From assembly GCA_024642665.1 (NCBI GenBank), contig JAHEAR010000002.1:8689-72688 (forward strand): a DNA stretch of 64,000 nucleotides, written 5' to 3'. This document shows, one piece after another, positions 19,055-27,559 of the stretch. The DNA is from Bacteroidota bacterium. Its GTDB lineage: Bacteria; Bacteroidota; Bacteroidia; Chitinophagales; Saprospiraceae. The notes under the pieces are model-generated. The model had not been told where the DNA came from and made no database searches. It saw only the letters and a list, made by a program, of their open reading frames with translations. The translations under genes were made by a program, and so were the position numbers. Numbering within the stretch: position 1 is the first letter of the stretch; every line of letters starts with the position of its first letter.

Positions 19055-20209
19055 TTAAGATGGCACCTGAATGCCACTGGCTAAAATCCCTTCCAGTTTT
19101 TCGATGGTAAAATCTATTTCGTCTTTCGTATTAGAATGGCATAAAGAGAAGCGCACCGTTTTGCGATCTGCAGGATGCCCAATCGCTTCCATCACGTGTG
19201 ATTGCGTTTCGGCACCTGAACTACAGGCACTCCCGCCACTCACACTGATGCCGGCAATATCCAGAGACATAATCATCAAATCCGCATGTGGTCCCGGTGG
19301 AAAGGAAACACTTAGGACAGAGTATAAAGATTTTGACGGATGACCATTAAATTGTGCATCAGGACAAATCTCTTTGATGCGCTCTTTCATATAGGATTTT
19401 AAATCACTGATATAATTAAGATCTTTTTCAAATTCATCTGTGGCCAATTGCAAAGCTTTAGCGAAACCGACGATCCCGGCAATATTCTCAGTTCCTGCAC
19501 GCATATTGCGTTCCTGTGCGCCACCATCGATATAGGGATGTATATGGCAGCGACTATTGATATAAATAAATCCAACCCCCTTAGGTCCCTGAAATTTATG
19601 TGCTGCTCCGGAGATAAAATCAATCGGTGTTTCCTGAACATTGACAGGATAATGACCAATCGTTTGAACAGTATCGGCATGATGATAGGCCCCATATTTT
19701 TTGCATAAGGCTGAAACCGCGGCGAGATCTATCATAGAACCTATTTCATTATTGGCATGCATCAAGGTGACCAGTGTTGGTGATTCGGAAGCAGCTAATA
19801 ATTCTTCCAAATGATTCAGGTCGGGCAAGGCATATTGATCAAGACGGACGTAATCTATTTTTGCCAGATGCATGGAATCTATATACTCAACAGAATGTTT
19901 GACGCAATGATGCTCTGCCGGAGATGAGATGATCCTTTTGACACCAAGATCGCGCACAGCGCATTTGATGGCCATATTATTTGACTCTGTACCACCGGAA
20001 GTGAAAAAAATTTCTCCTGTCGAAGCACCAATGATATTAGCCACTGTCTTTCGGGCAGCTTCAATGGCTGCTCTTGTTTTTCGGCCTTCCTGATGTATCG
20101 AAGAGGGATTGCCATAACTTTCGGTCAGGTAGGGCATCATCGCCTCTAAAACCTCCGGCCTGAGTGGGGTCGTAGCGGCATTGTCAAAATAAACTCTCCG
20201 TTGCATCAT
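19055..20209 (-). CDS. Cysteine desulfurase (NifS/IscS family)
   Basis: Removes sulfur from cysteine to supply Fe-S cluster and thio-cofactor assembly. It has VYFDNAATTPLRPEV at the N-terminus, the PLP lysine in GAAHKFQGPKGVGF and the sulfur-carrying cysteine in SGGSACSSGA. About 384 aa, the normal length. The ORF track uses an upstream GTG (20230); I prefer the ATG at 20209 (or 20206), which begins just before the conserved strand. It is followed by a dehydratase rather than an iscU gene. Confidence 0.93.
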   Translation of the reverse strand: MMQRRVYFDNAATTPLRPEVLEAMMPYLTESYGNPSSIHQEGRKTRAAIEAARKTVANIIGASTGEIFFTSGGTESNNMAIKCAVRDLGVKRIISSPAEHHCVKHSVEYIDSMHLAKIDYVRLDQYALPDLNHLEELLAASESPTLVTLMHANNEIGSMIDLAAVSALCKKYGAYHHADTVQTIGHYPVNVQETPIDFISGAAHKFQGPKGVGFIYINSRCHIHPYIDGGAQERNMRAGTENIAGIVGFAKALQLATDEFEKDLNYISDLKSYMKERIKEICPDAQFNGHPSKSLYSVLSVSFPPGPHADLMIMSLDIAGISVSGGSACSSGAETQSHVMEAIGHPADRKTVRFSLCHSNTKDEIDFTIEKLEGILASGIQVPS

Positions 20210-20266
20210 AATAGGTCGATTTGAAGGCACAATTTAAGGAAGAAATAGCAGTTTTCAGAAATGCCG

Positions 20267-21637
20267 CTATATCAAAGCCTTTACTTTATCAACAAGAACT
20301 CTGGCCTCTTCGATAGTTTTAGATTCGGCATATATCCTAAGGATGGGCTCAGTGTTCGATTTTCTCAGTTGCACCCATCCATTAGCAAGATCAATTTTCA
20401 ATCCATCTCGGACATCGAGATTTTCATTTTTAAAATGTTCCGCGACCCGATCCAGTATGCTTTGGGGAGAATTTGACGGATCAAACGCCACCTTGTCTTT
20501 CACCATTTCATAAGCAGGATAGCCCGTTTTCAGCACAGAAAGCGTTTTCCCACAGGTAGCCAGATGCATCAGGATCAGTGCCACACCGATCAGTGAATCC
20601 CTGCCGTAATGCAGCTGGGGATCAATAATTCCCCCGTTGCCTTCACCTCCCAAAACAGCCTTCCTGTTTTTCATCTCAGTCACCACATGAACTTCACCAA
20701 CTGGTGCAAAAAAACACTGAACACCAAAATTTTCAGCCAGATCACTTAAAGCTCTGCTTGAAGATAAATTGGTCACTACAGAACCCTTACGGTGCTTTAG
20801 AACATAATCGGCCACACAAACCAGGGTATATTCCTCTCCAAAGAAAACGCCCTTTTCGTCCACCAGGGCAAGTCGATCGACATCAGGGTCAACACTAATC
20901 CCCATATCCGCATGATGGGTCTTGACCGCTTCACATAACGCGGTGAGGTGAGCGGGGAGTGGTTCGGGATTATGAGCAAAATGCCCTGACATATCATCAT
21001 TCAGCAGGACATGTTTTACCCCCAGTGCATCGAGCAAGGGGGGTAGGCTGATACTTCCGGTACTATTAATACAATCCACTACAACCCTCAGATTAGCCGA
21101 AGCTATTTTCTTTGCATCGATCAACGGATGATCCAGAATAGCCCGGATATGCTGGTCAATGGCATCAGATATCGAAGTCACCTGACCAAGCTTCATAACA
21201 TCAGCGTAGACCACATCAGGGCATCCCAATTCGGCCATCTTTCTGATTTCTTCACCAATGTCAGGGCTGATAAACTCCCCAAGATGATTCAGAAATTTTA
21301 AGGCATTCCACTCCGCCGGATTGTGACTGGCAGTGATAATGATTCCTCCTGATGCTCCTGAACTTTTAACATACATTTCAACAGTTGGCGTCGTAGAATA
21401 ATCAAGATCAATTACATCAATGCCTAAAGCCTGAAGGGTATTGATCGCAAAATCCTTTACCATTTGACCTGATATTCGGCCATCTCGACCGATCACTACT
21501 TTAGGTGTATTTTCCTTTGAGAGCAGATGGTTTCCGTAGGCGGAAACAAAGGAAACTATGTCATTCGGCGTCAGATTATCACCTGATTTCCCACCAATAG
21601 TACCCCGTATGCCACTGACTGATTTAATTAAAGACAC
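20267..21637 (-). CDS. glmM: Phosphoglucosamine mutase
   Basis: Converts glucosamine-6-phosphate to glucosamine-1-phosphate for peptidoglycan and LPS. The 456-aa protein has the four alpha-D-phosphohexomutase motifs: active-site serine TASHNPAEWNALKF, metal loop SVDPDVDRLAL, sugar loop GGEGNGGI and phosphate loop RKSNTEPILRIY. The start codon is GTG (21637); the protein opens with the usual SLIKSVSGIRGTIGG. Some Bacteroidota enzymes of this subgroup act on several phosphohexoses, so specificity is by family. Confidence 0.9.
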   Translation of the reverse strand: MSLIKSVSGIRGTIGGKSGDNLTPNDIVSFVSAYGNHLLSKENTPKVVIGRDGRISGQMVKDFAINTLQALGIDVIDLDYSTTPTVEMYVKSSGASGGIIITASHNPAEWNALKFLNHLGEFISPDIGEEIRKMAELGCPDVVYADVMKLGQVTSISDAIDQHIRAILDHPLIDAKKIASANLRVVVDCINSTGSISLPPLLDALGVKHVLLNDDMSGHFAHNPEPLPAHLTALCEAVKTHHADMGISVDPDVDRLALVDEKGVFFGEEYTLVCVADYVLKHRKGSVVTNLSSSRALSDLAENFGVQCFFAPVGEVHVVTEMKNRKAVLGGEGNGGIIDPQLHYGRDSLIGVALILMHLATCGKTLSVLKTGYPAYEMVKDKVAFDPSNSPQSILDRVAEHFKNENLDVRDGLKIDLANGWVQLRKSNTEPILRIYAESKTIEEARVLVDKVKALI

Positions 21638-21670
21638 GATATCCCGGTTTAGATTTGTGTTGTAAAACTA

Positions 21671-21678
21671 TACATTTG
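21671..21678 (+). promoter_or_regulatory. -7 box TACATTTG next to the PAP2 start
   Basis: Exact TAnnTTTG match ending 4 nt before the first ATG (21683). A TTTA at 21648-21651 gives a 19-bp spacer, the usual Bacteroidota -33/-7 distance. This arrangement implies a leaderless or nearly leaderless mRNA. Confidence 0.5.
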
Positions 21679-21682
21679 ATTG

Positions 21683-22252
21683 ATGATGGAGACAATTCTT
21701 CAGTGGGATACGGCCCTTTTTCAGATGATCAATCACGGTTGGAGCAGTGATTTGCTGGACTGGATTCTGCCCATGACCAGAAATAAGTTTGCCTGGGTAC
21801 CGCTCTATATACTGATCCTGAGTTGGATGATCTTTAATTTATCGGTCAAACAATGGGCTTATACCTTTTTATTTATTGCGCTTTCCATTTTTGCTTCTGA
21901 TACGATTAGTTCCGAACTGATTAAAAAACAAGTTAAACGTCCCCGACCTTGTGCGGAGGTAACGATGAATCCTGCTGCTATTCAACGCGTGCATTGCGGA
22001 GGCGGGTACAGCTTTACCTCATCTCATGCAACGAATCATTTTTGCATTGCGGCATTCCTTGTGATCGTTTTTGGGGGATATATGAAAAGATGGAAGTATA
22101 TGTGGTGGATTTGGGCCGCCATCATATCCATTGCTCAGGTATATGTTGGCGTCCATTATCCGTTGGATGTACTATTTGGTGGAATTCTAGGAGCGATTAT
22201 TGGAGCATCCGCCGGGATTTTATGCAAACACAGGATAAATCTGACATTTTGA
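21683..22252 (+). CDS. PAP2-family membrane phosphatase
   Basis: About 189 aa with 5-6 hydrophobic segments and the three PAP2 motifs: KKQVKRPRPC, SFTSSHATNHF (SxxxH-type) and YVGVHYPLDVLFG. Such enzymes dephosphorylate undecaprenyl pyrophosphate or phosphatidyl-glycerophosphate-type lipids at the membrane; which one cannot be told here. ATGs at 21683 and 21686 are both possible; the ORF-track TTG at 21680 is too close to the promoter-like box. Confidence 0.87.
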   Translation: MMETILQWDTALFQMINHGWSSDLLDWILPMTRNKFAWVPLYILILSWMIFNLSVKQWAYTFLFIALSIFASDTISSELIKKQVKRPRPCAEVTMNPAAIQRVHCGGGYSFTSSHATNHFCIAAFLVIVFGGYMKRWKYMWWIWAAIISIAQVYVGVHYPLDVLFGGILGAIIGASAGILCKHRINLTF

Positions 22253-22280
22253 TTACTTGGTCCTGAATGAATATCTTGTG

Positions 22281-22302
22281 GCGCTGTTTTGAAAAACAGT
22301 GC
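22281..22302. other. small hairpin between PAP2 gene and folD
   Basis: GCGCTGTTTTGAAAAACAGTGC can fold into an 8-9 bp stem but lacks a T-run, so it is not a clear terminator. It sits 20-odd bases before the folD ATG and could affect folD translation or RNA stability. Confidence 0.4.
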
Positions 22303-22328
22303 AATTCAATACTTTATAAACAAATAAC

Positions 22329-23216
22329 ATGGAGATTATAAACGGAAAGGAACTGGCCGTCACGATTAAAGCGGAGTTAAAAGCGAAAGTAGATAAGGCA
22401 GTAGCGACAGGCAGACGTGCTCCTCATCTGGCGGCGGTATTGATTGGGGATCATCCGGCTAGCCGCTCATATGTCACCAATAAAGTCAGAAGTTGCACCG
22501 AAGCCGGTTTTAAATCAACGCTAATCCAGCGACCGGCAGAAATCTCTCAGGAAGCACTTTTGCAAATCGTACATGACCTTAATGATAATCCTGAGATTGA
22601 TGGATTCATTGTACAACTGCCACTGCCGGAGCATATACATGAAATGGATATTACACTGGCCATTAATCCTGCAAAAGATGTGGATGGTTTCCACCCCATG
22701 AATCTTGGATTGATGACGCTCGGGCTGCCATCCTATTTACCCGCAACACCGATGGGCATCATGCAGATGCTGGAACGCTACAACATTGATATTCGAGGTA
22801 AGAATTGTTGTGTGATCGGTAGAAGTAATATTGTCGGTACACCCATTAGTATTCTGTTATCCAGAAAAGCAACACCGGGAGATGCAACGGTTATGTTATG
22901 CCACAGTCGGACTCCCAACATCAAAGAAATGGCTTTGAAAGCAGATGTTTTAGTAGTGGCGCTTGGAAGACCCAATTTTCTGACGGCGGATATGGTGAAA
23001 GACGGTGCCGTAGTAATTGATGTGGGCATCAATAGAGTAGAGGATGCTTCAAAGAAAAACGGGTTTCGTTTAGTTGGCGATGTCGATTATGATAATGTTG
23101 CCCCGAAGTGTAGCTACATCACGCCTGTTCCCGGTGGTGTTGGGCCGATGACCGTGACCTCTCTTTTAATTAATACCTGGAAGGCTTACACCGGAGAGAT
23201 TTATCCTGCGAAATAA
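22329..23216 (+). CDS. folD: Methylenetetrahydrofolate dehydrogenase / cyclohydrolase
   Basis: Bifunctional one-carbon enzyme interconverting 5,10-methylene-THF and 10-formyl-THF. The 295-aa protein has the catalytic Tyr-Lys segment SYVTNKVRSCTEAG, VQLPLPEHI, DVDGFHPMNLG, the NADP-binding CVIGRSNIVGTPISILL and the C-terminal TPVPGGVGPMT. Its stop overlaps the prmA start by one base (TAATG), a clear two-gene unit. Confidence 0.97.
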   Translation: MEIINGKELAVTIKAELKAKVDKAVATGRRAPHLAAVLIGDHPASRSYVTNKVRSCTEAGFKSTLIQRPAEISQEALLQIVHDLNDNPEIDGFIVQLPLPEHIHEMDITLAINPAKDVDGFHPMNLGLMTLGLPSYLPATPMGIMQMLERYNIDIRGKNCCVIGRSNIVGTPISILLSRKATPGDATVMLCHSRTPNIKEMALKADVLVVALGRPNFLTADMVKDGAVVIDVGINRVEDASKKNGFRLVGDVDYDNVAPKCSYITPVPGGVGPMTVTSLLINTWKAYTGEIYPAK

Positions 23217-24046
23217 TGAATCCTGAATATTTCTCACTGACCTTTGACACGAAAGGCTACGACAATGAAATTCTGATGGCTATGTTAGGGATTTATCCGT
23301 TGGAATCTTTCCATGATGACGGAGATATATTGATTGCCTATATCTTAAAACACGACATCACGCAGGCACTTCTGGAAGCCGTAGAAGAAGCAGAAGGGAA
23401 ATGGTTTGAGTCCTATCGGATGGATCTGGTGCCGGACGAAAACTGGAATGCTGTATGGGAAAGTTCGTTCAATCCGATTGCCGTCAATGATTATTGCTAT
23501 ATCCGTGCTGCATTTCATACCAACCCCGAAAATAAATTTAAACACGAAGTCATCATTGCCCCTAAAATGGCTTTTGGAACAGGTCATCATGCGACGACGT
23601 ATATGATGATTGAAGCCATGGCGCAGATTGACTTCAAAGGCAAAACAGTATTTGACTATGGATGTGGCACAGGCATTCTTTCCGTTGTCGCCGCTAAAGA
23701 AGGTGCTGCCCATATTGTCGGTGTGGATATCCAACCCGAATCAAAAGAAAACAGTGATGAGCACGCCAGACTTAATCAGGTGGAAGATCAGTGTGCTTTT
23801 TTTGAAGGAGGTATTGAGCTTGTCCGAAATCAAAAATTTGATGTCATCCTGGCCAATATTAATCTGAGCGTCATTCAAAAATATTTTGAAGAACTAAAGC
23901 AGATGATAAATCCGGGAGGTTACATTTTGCTTTCCGGGATCATGGTTTATGATATTGAAAAAATGGAACAAACGATCTCATTTCCTCCGTTAAACGTGCT
24001 GGAAAAGAAAGAGCGCGGCGAATGGATTCAGATCACCCTACAATAA
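23216..24046 (+). CDS. prmA: Ribosomal protein L11 methyltransferase
   Basis: SAM-dependent methyltransferase that trimethylates ribosomal protein L11. The 276-aa protein has an N-terminal substrate-binding domain, then APKMAFGTGHHATTYMM, the SAM motif FDYGCGTGILSVVAAKEGA and motif IV LANINLSVIQ. Length is slightly below E. coli PrmA (293 aa). Convergent with maf, 7 bp apart. Confidence 0.94.
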   Translation: MNPEYFSLTFDTKGYDNEILMAMLGIYPLESFHDDGDILIAYILKHDITQALLEAVEEAEGKWFESYRMDLVPDENWNAVWESSFNPIAVNDYCYIRAAFHTNPENKFKHEVIIAPKMAFGTGHHATTYMMIEAMAQIDFKGKTVFDYGCGTGILSVVAAKEGAAHIVGVDIQPESKENSDEHARLNQVEDQCAFFEGGIELVRNQKFDVILANINLSVIQKYFEELKQMINPGGYILLSGIMVYDIEKMEQTISFPPLNVLEKKERGEWIQITLQ

Positions 24047-24053
24047 TATTTTA

Positions 24054-24641
24054 CTACGCATTCCAGGCAGACAGCACCTCATAGACTTTGTGTACCGGCA
24101 GTCCCATCACATTCGCATAAGAGCCTTCAATTCTTGAAACTTTTGCCCATCCAATCCAATCCTGGATGCCGTAGGAACCTGCCTTATCCATCGGAGAACA
24201 CGTCCGAATGTAATAGGTTATTTCCTCTGTCGTCATTGGGTCTAACCAAACAGACGTAAAGTCTGAAAAGCCTTCACCACGGGAATGATTTCCAATAAAA
24301 ACACCGGTGATCACCAGATGATGTTTTCCGGCTAAAGCTGAAATCATTTCAATCGCTTCTTCTTCAGAGGCCGGTTTCCCATAGATGCGATCATGGAGTA
24401 TCACAACGCTATCCGCAGCGATCACCAGTTCATCATTTTTCAATAATGGCATGGCTGCTTCAGCTTTCAATCTTGCAAGGTATTCCGGGACATCTTCAAT
24501 ATCCATATCTACGGGATGTATTTCTTCTACATCCACATCAATTAATGAAAATTCAATTCCTGCTAAAGAAAGTAACTCTTGTCTTCGAGGTGATTTGGAC
24601 GCAAGAAAAAGTGGTGGATGTTTTAATTTCATTTTAGTCAT
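24054..24641 (-). CDS. maf: Maf-family nucleotide pyrophosphatase
   Basis: Hydrolyses non-canonical or modified nucleoside triphosphates (dTTP/UTP-type Maf). The 195-aa protein has FLASKSPRRQELLSLAG, VIAADSVV (the usual AADTVV with Ser for Thr), DKAGSYGIQ and RIEGSYANVMGLPV. It lies 5 bp after the acs stop, probably in the same transcript. Confidence 0.93.
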   Translation of the reverse strand: MTKMKLKHPPLFLASKSPRRQELLSLAGIEFSLIDVDVEEIHPVDMDIEDVPEYLARLKAEAAMPLLKNDELVIAADSVVILHDRIYGKPASEEEAIEMISALAGKHHLVITGVFIGNHSRGEGFSDFTSVWLDPMTTEEITYYIRTCSPMDKAGSYGIQDWIGWAKVSRIEGSYANVMGLPVHKVYEVLSAWNA

Positions 24642-24646
24642 GTTGG

Positions 24647-26554
24647 TTAATGTGTTTCCTGAGATTTTCTGATGATTTCATCTACAATTTCCGGGTTGAG
24701 CAAAGTAGAGATATCCCCCAGGTTTGCATAATCGCTTTCTGCAACTTTGCGAAGTATTCTGCGCATAATCTTTCCGGATCTTGTTTTTGGCAGACCACTG
24801 ACGATCATTATTCGATCTGCCTTTGCAATTGGCCCAATCATCTCCACTAGTTTTTGATTGATCTCTTCCACAAAAACTACTTCGTCCGGCACTGCTTGCC
24901 TGACGATTACATAAGCGAAAATACCTTGTCCTTTAATCGGATGCGGGCAACCAACAACGGCACTTTCTACCACATTTGCATGCTCATCAATTGCATTCTC
25001 TACCTCAGCAGTCCCAATACGATGACCGCTCACATTGATCACATCATCTACGCGACCAATCACACGATAGCGACCTTCCTCATCTCTTCTCGCCTGGTCT
25101 CCTGTAAAATACATGCCCGGAAACGGTCTAAAATAGGTTTTCACACAACGTGCATGATCCCCATAGGTCGTCCGGATGATGGAAGGCCATGGATGTTTAA
25201 TACAAAGCAGTCCTTCTACATTATTGCCTTCGATTTCATGGCCGGCCACATCTACCAAAACAGGCTGAATGCCGGGCAGAGGATAAGATGCAAAACAAGG
25301 TTTCGTATCCGTAATTCCCGGCAAGGGCGAAATCATAATTCCCCCTGTTTCCGTTTGCCACCAGGTGTCCACAATCGGTGCCTTTCCTTTACCAATTTTT
25401 TCATTATACCAATGCCATGCTTCTTCATTGATGGGTTCGCCTACGGACCCTAATACCTTAATCGTTGACAAATCATGGCCTTCAACATACGTATCGCCTG
25501 CAGCCATCAAAGCTCTGATCGCGGTAGGGGCTGTATAAAAAACATTTACGGTAAATTTTTCACAAATCTTCCAAAATCTTGAAGGATCCGGATAGGTAGG
25601 GGTACCATCAAACATTAACGTAATCGCGCCATTTAACAGCGGACCATAGATGATATAACTATGTCCTGTGATCCATCCAATATCCGCGGTACACCAGTAG
25701 ACATCACCGGGTTCATATTGAAAAACATTTTTAAACGTGTAAGCCGTATATACCATATACCCTCCGCAGGTATGTACAACACCTTTAGGTTTTCCGGTAG
25801 ATCCGGATGTATATAAGATAAATAAAGGGTCTTCGCTGTCCATGATTTCGGCATCACACGTTATGCTTTGTTCGCCGATAAAGTCATGCCACCACATATC
25901 TCGTTCTTCTGTCCAGGGGACAATTCCTCCTGTATTGATATAAACGATTACAGATTCAACGGAGTCACAATCGAGCGCGATCGCCTCATCGACAATTTCT
26001 TTAATAGGTATATGCTTTAATCCACGGTCATTAAAATCAGAGCAGATCACCATCTTGCAGGATGAATCTTTGATACGATCGGCCAGTGAGACAGCAGAGA
26101 AACCTGCAAAGACTACACTATGCACTGCACCTATCCGTGCACATGCCAATATACTAATGGCTAACTCCGGGACCATCGGCATGTAAAAACAAATGCGATC
26201 TCCTTTTTTAATTCCTTTAGCTTTAAGGCCATTCGCACATCGACAAACCTCCTGATGCAATTCAGCATAAGTAAGTTGTCTGTGATCCCCTCTAATGTCA
26301 TTTCCTTCCCAAAAAATGGCGATCTGGTGACCTCTTTCCTCCAGATGTCGATCGAGACAATTGATGGTGATATTTAATTTGCCATCCACAAACCATTTAT
26401 TGTGTCCTTGCCTTAAATCAGGCTCCAGCACTTTACGCCATAAGGTATGCCATTGGAAATCAGCAGCCTGATCTGCCCAAAAAGATTCAGGATTCTCAAT
26501 GCTTTTTTTGTACGCAGATTTGTAATCGTCTATATTTTTTATATCGTTTCCCAT
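24647..26554 (-). CDS. acs: Acetate-CoA ligase (AMP-forming)
   Basis: Activates acetate to acetyl-CoA through acetyl-AMP. The 635-aa protein has the AMP-binding P-loop LYTSGSTGKPKGVVH, the CoA tunnel and hinge YFTGDQARRDEEGRYRV…GRVDDVINVSGHR, and the catalytic, acetylation-sensitive lysine in PKTRSGKIMRR near the C-terminus. Length and motif order are those of bacterial Acs. It is followed directly by maf and preceded 18 bp away by the prenyltransferase gene. Confidence 0.96.
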   Translation of the reverse strand: MGNDIKNIDDYKSAYKKSIENPESFWADQAADFQWHTLWRKVLEPDLRQGHNKWFVDGKLNITINCLDRHLEERGHQIAIFWEGNDIRGDHRQLTYAELHQEVCRCANGLKAKGIKKGDRICFYMPMVPELAISILACARIGAVHSVVFAGFSAVSLADRIKDSSCKMVICSDFNDRGLKHIPIKEIVDEAIALDCDSVESVIVYINTGGIVPWTEERDMWWHDFIGEQSITCDAEIMDSEDPLFILYTSGSTGKPKGVVHTCGGYMVYTAYTFKNVFQYEPGDVYWCTADIGWITGHSYIIYGPLLNGAITLMFDGTPTYPDPSRFWKICEKFTVNVFYTAPTAIRALMAAGDTYVEGHDLSTIKVLGSVGEPINEEAWHWYNEKIGKGKAPIVDTWWQTETGGIMISPLPGITDTKPCFASYPLPGIQPVLVDVAGHEIEGNNVEGLLCIKHPWPSIIRTTYGDHARCVKTYFRPFPGMYFTGDQARRDEEGRYRVIGRVDDVINVSGHRIGTAEVENAIDEHANVVESAVVGCPHPIKGQGIFAYVIVRQAVPDEVVFVEEINQKLVEMIGPIAKADRIMIVSGLPKTRSGKIMRRILRKVAESDYANLGDISTLLNPEIVDEIIRKSQETH

Positions 26555-26572
26555 ATACGTTTCTATCCCGGT

Positions 26573-27439
26573 TTATAAGAATAATAAAACAATCGTTCCC
26601 AGCAACATAACTCCTTTGATGAAAACAGATGCCATGTGATAATACGTTTTATCCTTCGCCCACCAGACAAATGCCATGGAAGTCACTATAAAACCCTGTA
26701 ATATATTAAGTGCCATGGCGATAGATCCGGAAGACTGAATCGTGCTCCATTGAAATACTGCATAGGTCAAAACTGCCACAATCCCTAAAGCCATAATCTT
26801 AGCCGGACGAATGCCGAATCGTACAACAAATGTTTTGCAAGCTAATAATCGATCGCCCGCAGCATCCTCGATATCCTTGACGATTTCGCGATACCACGTG
26901 GCCAGAAATGCAAAAGACGTATAATACCCTAAATGAATACTAATAGCTGACGGATCGCCACCTAACCAGTCCGGTAAAGCAACTACGATTAATACGCCGG
27001 CACAAAATATGGCTACCCAAAGATTGCCAATGACAGGTTTACATTTTAAAGCATAAGAGTATAGCCAAAGTGCTCCAACAGCCAGTGGATAAATAAAAAG
27101 GAATGGCAGGAGCATTAATCGGATGGCAAGGATGATACTTAAAACTGCCCCTAATGCCACTGTAAGCCAATACACATTAAGCACTTTCTTCAGCGACCAA
27201 AGATTGCCGGCAATCCATTTATCCGGCTTATTTACTTCATCCATCCGGTAATCAAAGAAATCATTGATGATATAGCCGGAACCTGCGATCACGACCGTAA
27301 TCAGAGAAAGCATCAGGAAATCACCAAATCTAAGTCTGGTAAGGTCCATATCTATTAAAAAATAGTAGATAAAACCCTGAATCAGACCAATCATAAGGAG
27401 ATTGGACCATCGAATGATATGAAGGATTTGCTTAAGCAT
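26573..27439 (-). CDS. UbiA-family prenyltransferase
   Basis: A 288-aa membrane enzyme with about eight hydrophobic segments and both Asp-rich motifs that bind Mg-prenyl diphosphate: NDFFDYRMDEVNKPDK and DIEDAAGDRLLACKT. The sequence is closest in style to the geranylgeranylglycerol-phosphate/4-hydroxybenzoate-type subgroup common in Bacteroidota, so it may act on menaquinone or another lipid; the acceptor cannot be told from motifs. It lies upstream of acs in a probable three-gene unit. Confidence 0.85.
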   Translation of the reverse strand: MLKQILHIIRWSNLLMIGLIQGFIYYFLIDMDLTRLRFGDFLMLSLITVVIAGSGYIINDFFDYRMDEVNKPDKWIAGNLWSLKKVLNVYWLTVALGAVLSIILAIRLMLLPFLFIYPLAVGALWLYSYALKCKPVIGNLWVAIFCAGVLIVVALPDWLGGDPSAISIHLGYYTSFAFLATWYREIVKDIEDAAGDRLLACKTFVVRFGIRPAKIMALGIVAVLTYAVFQWSTIQSSGSIAMALNILQGFIVTSMAFVWWAKDKTYYHMASVFIKGVMLLGTIVLLFL

Positions 27440-27518
27440 GTAATCAGAGGTTCAAGATACTGGCTTTCATTTATTTCTTAGGGATCTGACTCTCAATCCA
27501 TAATAAGAACCAGCCGTA

Positions 27519-27550
27519 TTTGGAACTATAATCTGAACAACTTATATTTA
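27519..27550 (+). promoter_or_regulatory. promoter-like TTTG-N20-TATATTTA before the double-AAA gene
   Basis: TTTG at 27519-27522 and TATATTTA at 27543-27550 are separated by 20 bp, close to the Bacteroidota -33/-7 layout. The ATG follows 9 nt after the -7 box. Confidence 0.5.
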
Positions 27551-27559
27551 AACAGTATT

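Noticed and set aside
24854-25453. 199-aa plus-strand ORF inside acs
   Set aside because: Antisense shadow of the full-length, motif-complete acs gene.
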